64,000 nucleotides of DNA, from positions 620,001-684,000 of the forward strand of contig JAUTXW010002103.1 in NCBI GenBank assembly GCA_030620095.1. Direction: 5' to 3'. How positions within the stretch are numbered: the first letter of the stretch is position 1; each line of letters starts with the position of its first letter. A program made the position numbers and the translations under genes. This document shows positions 24,046 to 34,660 of this stretch, piece after piece. The stretch comes from Kuschelorhynchus macadamiae. Taxonomy: Eukaryota > Arthropoda > Insecta > Coleoptera > Curculionidae. The notes below the pieces were generated by a model. The model was not told where the DNA came from and did no database searches. It worked only from the letters and a program-made list of their open reading frames with translations.

Positions 24046-26035
24046 TTTAGTACTTATTTTTGAAAACAAAGTTAAAATGCTTGAAGCAAATTATTAAATT
24101 GCAGATCTTCTAAAACTAATTCCAAATATACACATTAACATGCTATTATAAGTGGCAATTTTTTAAATGGAACATCCCATTTTGTATTACATATTGAAAA
24201 TCTGCACAAAAATTCCTATCTCAGTTTTTTATGTTTTTTCCTATCGTGCCGTTTTCAATTCAACATGACATTAAACTTTTTGTGATATTTTTTAAAAAAT
24301 TTTAAAACTTTGTTTCAACAGTTCTTTAGCATTTACACATTTTATACAAATCAATACTGTGTGCAGTGTTTTTGCTGTTTTGTTGGATTTAGTAATAGTA
24401 AGTCCCCATTTACAGGGCTCCTTGATAAAACTTGATGATGACCCATTGTTGCCTGTGGATCGGCACCACCCTGTACTATCGATTGAAGTTGATCTTGACC
24501 ATACATTGGAGGAGTGTGAGCAAATAAAAAACACAAAATTTAATTTTAAAAAAGCTGACTTTGGAAAAATGTACAGGTTATTTCAAACTACAAATTGGGA
24601 CAGTCTTTATCACCGTTGTGATGTTAATAAATCTGTGATAAGATTTTATGAGATTGTTAATGACAATTTTGTGAAGTGTGTTCCTATGTCAACACAGGTT
24701 AGAAGGGTCTTTCTAGTATAGTATAATGGTGAAATTATTAAGGTGATTAAAGCTAAAGAAAGGTATTTAGTGGAATTTAAAAAACAAAACTTAGTTTTTG
24801 GTGGGGTATAGGAAAATTAGGCAAAAAATTAAATTAAAAATAAAAAAAGCATATTCTGATCTTATGAGTAATGTCTTCTAAGGGATCCTAAATATTTCTG
24901 GTCTTATATCCGAAGTCAATAAATTGATAGTTATTTACCGGCTCAAGTTTTCTATAATGATATTTCTGCATCTGGCTCAAAAAAATATTGCAAACATGTT
25001 TGTCCAGTTAGATCAGCAAGAAGTTTCTTTGAAAGATTATTTCTGCAATAGGTCCTTTTCACTACAAGAGATTAGAGAAGCCATTAAAAAGCCGAAGGTT
25101 AACAGATCTTTTGGACCTGATGGGGTACCTGGATACATAATTAAGGGCTGTGGTGATTTGCTAGTAAAACCTTTTCTTCACATTTTTAATCTTTGTCCAC
25201 ATTATTTAAAAATAGGTCTATACAAGACGTAATAAATTACAGACCAGTCACTATCCTGAATGCAGTATCTAAAGTTTTTGAGATAGTTATATTTGATAGA
25301 TTATACGATAAAGTGAAACATAACATATCTAAATGCCAACATGTTTTTTTTTACCCAATAAGTTACATTAACCAATTTAATTACATTTTGTCAGTTTGTC
25401 CACTCTACATTTAGTAACAAAAAACAAGTTGATGTAATTTTTACAGATATGATGAAAGCATTTGATAGGATAAAACATAGTCTTATAATAAAATTCCTCT
25501 ATAAGAATAATGTAAGTAGTTACTTAATTACTTTAATTAGATCTTATTTGACCAATAGACAAAAATATGTCGAAGTCAAGGGTGACAGGTCTGTGCTGTC
25601 TGGAGTTCCCCAAGGTTGCAATTTGGGACCACTGTTGTTTTTAATAGGTATTAATGGCATATGTTTTGTTATTGGTAGTTCGGAACGCTTACTTTTTGCG
25701 GATGGTTTTAAAATGTATATGGAAATAGCCTCTATTCAAGATTGTGTTCTTTTACAAACAGATTTAAATAATATTGTGGACTGGTGTACTGAAAATTAAT
25801 TTATCTTTAATAATAAAAAATTTTATGCTATGTCTCTTACACTTGACAAAGATGTATTTGGATATACTTATAATATTAATGGTACACCACTCGAGGGCTC
25901 TATAATTGAGAAAGACCTGGGTGTTATAGTTGACTGCAATCTGGCTTTTGCAGATCACATTGTAAATATGGTGAAAGAGACACATAAAACAATGGGCTTT
26001 ATCATCATTAAAGACTTTAATGCTGAGTGCTGACT
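24046..26035 (+). pseudogene. Jockey/CR1-like LINE, longer downstream unit
   Basis: Blocks in order: the C-terminal end of the endonuclease, LLDLVIVSPHLQGSLIKLDD and RHHPVLSIEV (24380-24500); a connector; SLQEIREAIKKP and SFGPDGVPGYIIKGCG (25050-25155); YRPVTILNAVSKVFE (about 25240-25285); DMMKAFDRIKHSLI, motif A (25446-25490); LSGVPQGCNLGPLLFLIGIN, motif B (25598-25660); LLFADGFKMY, motif C (about 25690-25715), where the second Asp is Gly; and a C-terminal GTPLEGSIIEKDLGVIVD stretch (25878-25935). Frameshifts occur near 25200 and 25800. The FADG change would abolish polymerase activity. Confidence 0.82.
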
Positions 26036-26794
26036 GAAATTATTTGAGAGTCTCGTGTTCATTTTCAAAAAATAGTAACCTTTTTAGTTTTTATCCGATA
26101 GGGTCGGTTTTTTGGCAAAACCTCGAGAGATCGGTGTACTTTCCGAAAAATACAATATTCAGGACTTTCAAAGGGTATTACTAATTTATAATAGAATCTG
26201 CTCATTTTTGAACCGTTTAGGCACCAGGGGCTAAATTGGCTCTTTTGGACATAAAAAAAGTTTTAAAAATTAAAAAAAAATAATTTTTCAAAATTCGATA
26301 ACTATTTATAAAGTGTAAAACCGGGATAAATTGGTAAAATTTCAGTACGAATCTTGTATGGCTGGATAAAATGATAGTCTAATAAAATGTTTAAATATTC
26401 ATTATAATTCCATTTTCTATAAACTAATATGGAAATAAATCTTTCTTTTTGTGGAGGAAATTAATAAATGACATTATTTATTGTCGATCAATTAATAATA
26501 TATTTATGTTAATTACAATATGTTTACGTACGTCATAATGTAGATTATGTAAATATAGTTATGAATAATAATAATAATATGAAAATGTATTAAAAACAAA
26601 TTAAAAAAAAGTATATTCGTCTTTACCCACAACTACTCTCATACAGAATTGTGCTAAACACGAATAACACATTATATGAATTTGTATAGTTGTTTGGTGA
26701 TAACATAAAGAAAAAAGGAAATAAATTTCACTTTATTGGAGTTGTATAAAGTTATTACCAAATAAATATATGCATACGTAAACTTTGTTATCTG
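26036..26794. other. no gene recognised
   Basis: AT-rich non-coding sequence after the LINE, with no defined repeat. Confidence 0.45.
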
Positions 26795-27350
26795 TATAAA
26801 CCACCCCTTGAATGTAACAATATTTTTTATTTAAAAAACGGACAGTTTTTCGGAAAAACGCTTGAACACGTGTTTTTGAATTTATTTGTTACATGTTTTA
26901 GAATTTTTAAAAAAATTATACAGTGTGTCCAAAGGGGTAAAACCATCCCTTAAATATTATAATGTATTTTATTTAAAAAAGCGTTAGTTATTCGGAAAAC
27001 GCTTGAATATAATATACTTTATATTTAATTTTTTTACATAATTTAAACATTTTTAAAAACCGAGACAGGTGTCCGAGGTGCTGAACCCAACCCTCTTAAT
27101 ATTATATTTTTTATTTAAAAAAACAATTAGTTATACGGAAAAACACTTGAACACGTGCTTTTTATTTTATTACATATTTTAAGATTTTTAATAAATTCAT
27201 ACAGGGTTTTTGAAAAAATTGGGTTATTGATTAATTTTTGCGACCTTTCTCAAACCGTTTGCTGTAGAAAGCTGAGCTTGATTTTAGAGTGCAGAGGTTC
27301 CATAAGAAGGGATTCTTCGAAATTCAGTTTCCAAGGGGGTGAAACTACCC
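26795..27350. repeat. degenerate tandem array, about 150-bp period
   Basis: Three to four diverged units, each with an ACCCCTTAA-like box, a TTTTTTATTTAAAAAA run, an AGTTATTCGGAAAAACGCTT-like block and ACACGTG (near 26850, 26990, 27130). A TACAGGG or TACAGTGTG motif comes after each (26921, 27202). Non-coding. It lies directly upstream of the Helitron helicase fragment and may belong to it. Confidence 0.6.
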
Positions 27351-27484
27351 CTTAAATGAATGTTTATAGTGGACTCGAAAGTTGTCAAAATAAAACCGCT
27401 TCTTGGTTTAAAAAACGACCTATATTAACTTATATAAAAAATAGCACAGCAGATGAAATAAATTGACATACTACTCAATAGATG

Positions 27485-27974
27485 TCGTTATTATTAGTAT
27501 AGACCAAGAAAATGCGGTTAATTATCCTGTCAAGTTCCTACACTCTCTAAACCCTTCAGGAATCCCTCCTCATGAGTTAACTTTAAAAGTGGGGCACCAG
27601 TGATGCTTATTCGAAATTTAAAACCACCAAAATTGTGTAATGGAACTCGGCTACAGGTTAAAACATTACAAAACAATGTAATACAGTCTACTATTATTCC
27701 TGGCCCTGGTCTGGGAGAAATCTCTTTAATTCCGTCAGACTATCCTTTTCAGTTTAAACGTGTACAGTTTCCTTTAAAGTTTTGTTTCGCCATGACAGTT
27801 AACAAAGCTCAAGGGCAATCCTTAAGTAGAGCTGGAGTAGATTTGCGCTACGGTTGTTTTTTCCATGGTCAACCCTATGTCGCACGCTCTAGAGTAAGTT
27901 CACGTTGTAGCTTGGGTATTTTACAGCTACAGAATATAACAACAAACGTGGTTTATAAAGAGGTTCTCAAATGA
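27485..27974 (+). pseudogene. Helitron helicase C-terminal fragment (Pif1-like)
   Basis: The frame reads NYPVKFLHSLNPSGIPPHEL, LKVGAPVMLIRNLKPPKLCN, GTRLQV and then FAMTVNKAQGQSLSRAGVDL and HGQPYVARSRV. These are the last motifs of Pif1-family helicases fused to the Helitron Rep protein; MTVNKAQGQSL corresponds to helicase motif V/VI. A frameshift near 27600 joins two frames. The ATPase motifs, the Rep nuclease and the 5' end of the element are missing. The frame ends at 27974, 68 bp before the Helitron 3' terminus, which is the normal spacing order. Confidence 0.88.
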
Positions 27975-28027
27975 GGCGATTTAATCTTTACATCCCTTTC
28001 ATTATAGTCATATACACGAACGAAGTC

Positions 28028-28042
28028 GCGGGTACCCGCTAG
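28028..28042 (+). mobile_element. Helitron 3' terminus (hairpin plus CTAG)
   Basis: GCGGGTACCCGC (28028-28039) is a perfect palindrome forming a terminal hairpin. It runs into CTAG (28039-28042) followed by T at 28043. A short GC-rich hairpin next to CTRR, with insertion between A and T, is diagnostic of Helitron 3' ends. It lies on the same strand as the helicase fragment. Confidence 0.85.
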
Positions 28043-28140
28043 TTTGTTCATAAAATGTCTGTTCAAAGTTTAAAAATTGGTAATTTGCGCAATACTTCTA
28101 GAAAACCGAATACTTGCGAATGTTTTAATGTTAGGAGCCA

Positions 28141-28150
28141 TTTTTTACAG
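28141..28150 (+). promoter_or_regulatory. possible splice acceptor 18 bp before the Pgm ATG
   Basis: CATTTTTTACAG followed by TTAGATT: a pyrimidine tract ending in CAG. If used, the Pgm coding exon would begin at 28151 and its 5' untranslated region would be completed by an upstream exon. The alternative is that transcription starts within the 126 bp between the Helitron end and the ATG. Confidence 0.4.
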
Positions 28151-28168
28151 TTAGATTAGAATCACACA

Positions 28169-28420
28169 ATGTCAGTTCCCGTCCTGGAGTCTGTTGTGGT
28201 GCCGACCACCCCCTTCGATGACCAGAAGCCCGGCACCAGCGGCCTTAGAAAGAAGGTCAAGGTGTTTATGGAGAAAAACTACACGGAAAATTTCATCCAG
28301 TCCATTCTGTATGCCCTGGGGGATAAGCTGAAGGGGTCCACTTTGGTCGTGGGGGGCGACGGACGCTACTTCTCCAAGCCCGCTATTAATACTATTATTA
28401 GGATAGCTTCCGCTAATGAG
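28169..28420 (+). CDS. Pgm: phosphoglucomutase, first coding exon
   Basis: Phosphoglucomutase interconverts glucose 1-phosphate and glucose 6-phosphate in the cytosol, linking glycogen and trehalose metabolism to glycolysis. The 84 codons match the family N-terminus: TTPFDDQKPGTSGLRKKVKV (about residues 12-31), with the conserved PGTSGLRKKV substrate-binding segment. NYTENFIQSILYALGDKLKG and STLVVGGDGRYFSKPAINTI follow, the latter with the GGDGR motif. The ATG at 28169 gives the usual N-terminal length. The exon is GC-rich and codon-biased, unlike its surroundings. It ends GCTAATGAG followed by GTAAGT at 28421, a consensus donor in phase 0. The active-site Ser motif (TASHNPGG) would be in a later exon, which I did not find in the window. 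Intact as far as it goes. Confidence 0.95.
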
Positions 28421-28426
28421 GTAAGT
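28421..28426 (+). promoter_or_regulatory. Pgm: splice donor of the Pgm exon
   Basis: GAG followed by GTAAGT is a full consensus donor. The open frame runs on into intron sequence of clearly different composition before stopping. Confidence 0.9.
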
Positions 28427-28621
28427 CTGAATTTTGGTTTTTACATTAAATATTATGTTTATTTTGTCAAATTTAAGTTCTGAAGTTTATTTAAATCTAA
28501 GATGAAGTACGTGTAAACAACGTGTTGTGCGAGCAATGGTTTGTCCCATTGTATAATCATAAATGAAATAAAATAGTCACAAAACACGTAAATTTTGGCT
28601 AAATTAACTGTTCTTAACAGA

Positions 28622-29352
28622 TAACCTATTAACATTTATTTGGCGCGAACCGATTTTCGTCGGCGACTATGTTCGAGATTATTAAATTTTTGTTGTTTTA
28701 TTCTGGGTATGGCTAATGAAACTGAAGTATCTACCAGGGACGTATTTAATCTGTTGAAGGGTTTTATATCACAAAGTAACGCTTCCACTGAGGAAATAAA
28801 AGCAGAGATCAGATCTATCAAAACTGATGATATTTCCAATGAAATTGATCTATTAAAACGAGAAAATGAGCAACTGAAGGAAGAAAATCAGAACCTAAAA
28901 TCTAGACTATTGGTAACTGACAGGAAATACAAAAAGTACAATTTGATAATTTATGGTGTGCCTGAAAAAAGAACTGCTCTTGAGTTAAAGAACTTAAAGG
29001 TACTGGGATTTTCATTGCTAAAGACTACATTCCTGAAGATTTCCAAGAACAAAAACTACTAAGAAATCATCAGCGTTTGGCGAGGGAACAAAACAAAACT
29101 ACCACAATTAAAGGCAATTGCTTAATAGTTGAGGGCAAGCAATTTACTTTTCAAGATCTCAAGACTAACAGTAGTGTCAACACCGAGGAAAACGAAGAGT
29201 CTGCAAGTGATACTGAGGTCGAAGTTGTAACGACACCATCGGCTAATTTCGAAAATAATGAGGCAACCCGTGATTCTGGAAACAATCTAATTACCAAAAA
29301 TACGCAGGAAACACAACTGGTGACTAAATGCTCACACCGATCAAGGAAATAA
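28622..29352 (+). pseudogene. LINE ORF1-like remnant (coiled coil plus RRM-like segment)
   Basis: The frame from 28709 contains MANETEVSTRDVFNLLKGFI, then a heptad-rich coiled coil (EIDLLKRENEQLKEENQNLK) and RKYKKYNLIIYGVPE, the start of the RRM-like domain of LINE ORF1 proteins. After a frameshift near 29050 it continues as QRLAREQNKTTTIKGNCLIV and EGKQFTFQDLK, followed by an acidic Ser/Thr-rich tail to 29352. Proteins of this build bind nucleic acid and accompany LINE RNA. No endonuclease or reverse transcriptase follows. The segment lies inside the putative first Pgm intron, on the same strand. One frameshift, so non-functional as written. Confidence 0.7.
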
Positions 29353-29929
29353 TTCAGATAGAGCGGCATTTTTCTCCGTTTTTTTTGCAATAATTGTCAA
29401 ACTATTTTTTGGCGTTTTTCTTATTTAATTTTAATTTGAATTAAAGTTTATAAAGCTTTACCTACATTATAACATATCATATTATTTTTGTACTATATTT
29501 ACTTTTATTTTCACATTTTTTTTTTTAACATTTATAAAGTATCTTAAAATCTACTTATATGGTAACGTTCATGTCCTCGCATTAAATAATATATTATTGC
29601 AGAGTACTGCTCCAAGTGATATCGTATGCTTATATTGTATTTGTGCTGCTTGCATGCTTTAAACGTTAGGGTTTTTTTATTCCTTTTATTGTGTACTACC
29701 TTCTAAGTAGAAGAAGAAGTAGAGAATACCTACGTTTATTGGTGTTATCATTTTTTTTGTAGGAATTATACGTTCATCTTGCTCGCCAAGTATATTATGC
29801 ATATAGCATAGCACGACTTCAGTAGGCTCTGTTTTTCTACTTTCTTCATATTATTGTGGAATGTAAACCTGTATTGTTGGCCATAGTTGTATGTATGTGT
29901 TTATTTGTGGCGAGTTAAGGTTATGTCCT
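29353..29929. other. no gene recognised
   Basis: AT-rich sequence between the LINE remnant and the GGCGG repeat block. Confidence 0.5.
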
Positions 29930-31690
29930 TGAAAATTTGTCATATGGGAGTGACCTGGTAACATGGTAAAAATTCAATATGGCGAGCTCAATGGCAGCCT
30001 AGTCAAAGGTTAAAACAATTATTAATAAAAAGCTACTTATCCAACTTATCTCAAATTTTCCACAAACATTAAGTATTATCGGGGAATCAACCGGTAACAT
30101 TTTGGTAGGAGTCGAAGATGACGGAATAAAATTCAGCCTGAAAAATCTATTTAATGGATTGATTTCAAATTGTGTGCCATAACTAATTGTGACGTAGGGA
30201 TCAACTAGTAAAATTGTAGTGCTAATTCAAGATGGCCGAACAAAATGGCGGTCAAATAAAATGTTTGTAATCGTGAAAAATTACCCTCTCAGGTTTTATA
30301 TGTCTTCACGTTTTAGCGCCCCTAGATGCCAAAGAAATATGTTTAATCAATTCCGTGGGTTCGTTTGTCGGTCTGTCAGTTCGCAGCATAGCCTAAAAAC
30401 GAATTACCCAATTGATTTCAAATTTTTATCAAAAATTAAGGGTCATATGGAGACGATCTGGTAATATTTTGGTAAAAATCTAATATATCGAAACAAAATG
30501 GCGGCCTAGTGAAATGGCGGAACAAAATGGAGGTATAATAAAGTATTTAAAAATTCAACCTGAAAAATTACTATATCTATTAAAACTACTTATCCAGTTT
30601 ATCTCAAATTTTGCACAAAACATCAAGTATTATGTTGGAATCAACTGGTAAAATTGTGGTACGAATCCAAGATGGCGGAACATAATGGCGGCATTATAAA
30701 ATATTTAAAAATTCAGTCTGAAAAAACTTGTCCCATAATTAATTTTAGTATCAACTTGCAAAACTGTGTTAATAATTCAAGGTGGCGGAACAAAATGGCG
30801 GCCTAATAGAATGTTCGTAATTGTGAAAAAGATCACCCTCTTAGCTTTTATATTCTTCACGTTTTAGCATTCCTAGATGCCAAAAAATATGTTTTATCAA
30901 TTCCGTCGGTCTGTCATTCTGTCTGTCAGTTCGCAGCATAGCTTAAAAACTACTTATCAGATTGACTTCAACTTTTAGTTAAAAATTAAGGGTCTTATAG
31001 GGATGACTTGGTGATATTTTGGTAAAAATCCAATATGGCGGAACAGTTTTAAAAAAAATTATTCCTAAAAAAACTAATTATCCAATTTACCTCAAATTTT
31101 GTATAAAAGTGAAGTGTTTTTAGGAATGAACTGCTAACATTTTGATATGAATCCAAGATAGCAAAACAAAATAGCGGCCTAATAAAATATTGAAAAAACC
31201 AGTCTAAAAATACTACTTATTAAATTAATTTAAATTTTTTTTTGCAAGAATTAAGGGTTTATATAGAGATAAACTGGTAAAATTGTGATGCGAATTTAAG
31301 ATGGCAAAACAAAATGGAGGCTAAATAAATATAAAAAAAGAGTTAAATTACAAAAATCTTGTTCAATTGACTTTAAATTTTGCAGACAAATTAAATGTGA
31401 TTAATTGGTGCGAATTCAACATGACGTAACAAAATGGCGGTTTGTGTCACTGTAGAAACTACTTGTTGAATTTATTTTAGTCAAGTGGGAAACTGGTGAA
31501 ATATTGGAATCCAATATGACGGAACAAAATGGCGCCCTATAAAAACGTTTGAAAAGACAGTATACATAAGGCATATATACTGTGACTATGTATTGGACTA
31601 AATTGGGTCACACTTCACTATTCCTAACAAATTCAAAAAAAATCACAAGGGAAGTTCCTGGTAAAGGACATTTACCGATTTTTTTTTATG
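29930..31690 (+). repeat. GGCGG-rich dispersed repeat, block 2 (largest)
   Basis: Built from about 130-bp subunits. Each contains a TCAAATTTTGCACAAA-like box, a GG(G)ATCAACTGGTAA box, then AAGATGGCGGAACAAAATGG and a TAATAAAAT tail. At larger scale, the subunits alternate with a longer unit that has TCACCCTCTCAGGTTTTATA, TTCACGTTTTAGC and a GTCGGTCTGTC run (30278-30375, 30830-30945). ATGGCGG or close variants occur about a dozen times, often in pairs spaced about 15 bp. The 3' edge at about 31650-31685 (AAGGGAAGTTCC, TTTACCGATTTTTT) matches block 1. No protein-like frame. Confidence 0.8.
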
Positions 31691-32514
31691 TAAACATGGT
31701 GAAATCATACTGGAAAGGAATCCCGCGTTTTTATATTCCACGACGACCGAAAGCCAAGTTTTTTTTGTAGTTTTGTAGAAAAATGGCGTTTTTGATAATT
31801 TTTTTTAACAAAAGCAATAAGCATAGCGGTTTCTCTTGGTCCCATCGAAACCAGACGAAACCAATTTCTTTGTTTTCAAATTTCTGATAAAATTGCGCTA
31901 GTTTCAGACCTATATGTCCAAAACGTAACATGCAAAACAACCATCAAGACAAATAACTTTAGAACTTTTTGAATGAATTTTGATAAAAAGAATTGAGAAA
32001 AGATACTTTTAGTGGTCATTAATAAGCTTGCCAAATTGAATCTTTTATTTTTTAAATTAAACATTTTATTTATTTGAAAAAGAAAAGGCAACTTTTTTAC
32101 AAACTTTAATTTTCTTTGTTTTAAATATCTATTTTCATCAATTAAATGTAGAGAAAAAATGATCGCACTTAAAAGGAGAGCCAAATAGCTACAAAAGCTT
32201 ATTTTTTAACAAAAAAAAAAGAATTGTAATTATTAATACCTTACTTTTTCAGTAAAAGAAAATTATTAGTTTAAATATAACACAACTAAATGAAGAAAAT
32301 TCGAGAAATCTTTGCCATGTGGTTTTGTTATTTTATAGGTTGTGTATTAGACAGTCAGAAACTAGCGTAATTTTATTGATTTTTTTTGTTCGGATTTGAC
32401 CAATAGAAGAACAATCGTCAGAATCGCCATTTTCCTTCAAAAGTAAAAAAAATATGGGTTCCGGTCGCAGTGCAATACAAAAACCTATAGCTGCTACAAA
32501 AGTAAGGAAAAGTG
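31691..32514. other. no gene recognised
   Basis: AT-rich DNA between the GGCGG repeat and the satellite foldback element; no protein-like frame. Confidence 0.5.
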
Positions 32515-32550
32515 CGGAAGCGTAGAAGGGCCACAATTTTTTTTATTTTT

Positions 32551-32834
32551 TAATTCTGAGTTTAAAGTCGGAATTTAACAAAATTCTGAGTTTAAAGTCA
32601 GAATTTAACAAAATCTGAATTTAAAGTCAGAATTTAATAAAATTCTGAGTTTAAAGTCAGAATTTAACAAAATTCTGAGTTCAAAATCGGAATTTAACAA
32701 AATTCTGAGTTCAAAGTCAGAATTTAACAAAATTCTGAGTTTAAAGTCGGAATTTAACTAAATTCTGAGTTTAAAGTCAGAATTTAACAAAATTCTGAGT
32801 TTAAAGTCAGAATTTAACAAAATTCTGAGTTTAA
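32551..32834 (+). repeat. 30-bp satellite array, outer left arm
   Basis: About nine and a half units of a 30-bp monomer (GAATTTAACAAAATTCTGAG plus TTTAAAGTCA). The period is exact over most lines, with C/G and T/C variants. Confidence 0.95.
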
Positions 32835-33388
32835 CAAACAAACAAACAAACAAAAGTATGCTTTATTGCCGCAGAAAAATTCTACAATTTTTGTGGACAA
32901 AGCAAAATATACCTAAAAATAAGACATATCAAAACCTTAATCGAAAATAATTTCGACAGGTCAGTGCTTTTTTTTTTTAAATGTAAATTATCAATTTACC
33001 AAATCGTAAAACACACGTTAGAATATAGCATAACATTGCAAACAGTAAATGAATCATGATAACCTTATAAAAGTAAACAAACACACATGTACGAGGTGAA
33101 TAATTTCGATGACATTGAAATCAAAATTGCAACTATGCGACCTTAAACTCTATGTTATTATAGTTATACAAATAATTGTGATGTTAAACAGAAGGTATAT
33201 TGAACTAGTGTAGAATGTAGTATACAAAAAGAATTAAATTGTTTTTAATCCAATACCTAACAAAAATAATTGTTTTAAGTGAATGTTCGACAGTTCTTTT
33301 CCCTATATAATGATTTACAAAATTCTATGCTATGAGTTAGGACATGACTGACAAAAGATTTAAGTAAACAAGCGAGTTTAGTGACAAT

Positions 33389-34660
33389 TTAAAGAGACTT
33401 ACTCTCAATGAGGTATGCTTTGGTGTTTTTTCGAAATTGTGCAAGCATAGGGATAGATTTTAAATGTACTGGCAGATTGTTGTAAAGTTTTATGGCGTTG
33501 TAAATAATTGATTTTTTTATTAATTCTGTGGAAGGAATGGGAAGATAAATATCATGCCTAGAGTTTCTGGTAGGGTATACATGTTGTGGCCTTTCTGGAA
33601 AACATATAGTTTTCTCAGCAAACATACCGTTTCCAAAATAAATAATGCAGGAAGTGTTAATATTTCATGTTTTTTGAAATAGTATTGGCAGTGAGCTCTA
33701 TTATTTAGACCAAACAAATAACGAATGGCTCTCTTTTGAAGCATAAAAACACTACGAAATTGCTCGGTGGTACAGCAGCCCCAAAAGGGAAGGCCATAGC
33801 GGAGGTGGGATTCAAATAAAGAGAAATAAGTAAGTCTGGCAGAAGGAACGTCTAGTTCTTTTGAAACTGATCGAATGGCGAAGCAGGCGGTAGAAAGTTT
33901 TTTAGTTAAGGTGTCAATATGATTAGACCATTTTAGGTTGCTATTTATATTTAAACCCAGGAATTTAACCGACTCTACGTATTCAGTATTGCTGTTATGT
34001 ACCTGAAGTGGTTGTAAAGTTCCCTTATAAGATAACGCCACCGTTTTATCGACGTTAAAACAAAGCATATTGGAATCGGACCAAGCCTTAATTATAACCA
34101 AGTCTTTGGAGATACTAGAGTGTAAAGACGTTGTATCAAAATCACTCCATGTTATGCTTGTGTCATCAGCAAAAAGGGAGATTCTTCCATTAATTTTAAG
34201 GTTCGTGATATCATTAATGTATAACAAAAAAAGAATAGGTCCCAAGACTGAACCTTGAGGGACTCCACTTGTAATCAACTTACAATCAGAATCGGAACCA
34301 TTAGCCCTTACAAGTTGTTGCCTTTTTCCAAGATAAGATTTGAACCAATTTAAAGAAGTACCACGAATTCCATAAAAATGTAGTTTGTTTATCAGAATTT
34401 CATGACTAACACAATCAAAGGCTTTCGCATAGTCACAAAAAACTGAGGCAGTTGGGTGGTTGTTATTGAGAGATAAGTAGACGCCTCTAAGCAACGTGAA
34501 CATGGCGTCACTGGTGCACTTGTTGGGTAGAAATCCGAACTGCTCCGGGGATATTATCTGATGTTTCAGGTGAAATGGCATAAGACGGTTCTTCAGTAGC
34601 CTTTCGATGATTTTTGATAGCACTGGTAGTAGTGCAATTGGGCGATAATTGCAAGAGAAA
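33389..34660 (-). pseudogene. LINE A reverse transcriptase domain
   Basis: Blocks in order on the minus strand: CNYRPIALLPVLSKIIERLL (about 34600-34660), SPEQFGFLPNKCTSDAMFTL, SVFCDYAKAFDCVSHEIL (motif A, about 34400-34440), ITSGVPQGSVLGPILFLLYI (motif B, about 34215-34275) and ISLFADDTSITW (motif C with both Asp, about 34150-34185). A thumb region with SVKFLGLNINSNLKWSNHID (about 33925-33985) and LRYGLPFWGC follow. The frame breaks near 33600 and continues as PTRNSRHDIYLPIPSTELIK to 33389. All catalytic residues are present, but the N-terminal fingers before YRPI are deleted, so it cannot be active. Confidence 0.9.

Noticed and set aside
28421..28483. Extension of the Pgm open frame to 28483
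   Set aside because: Follows a consensus splice donor; composition changes and the peptide no longer resembles phosphoglucomutase.
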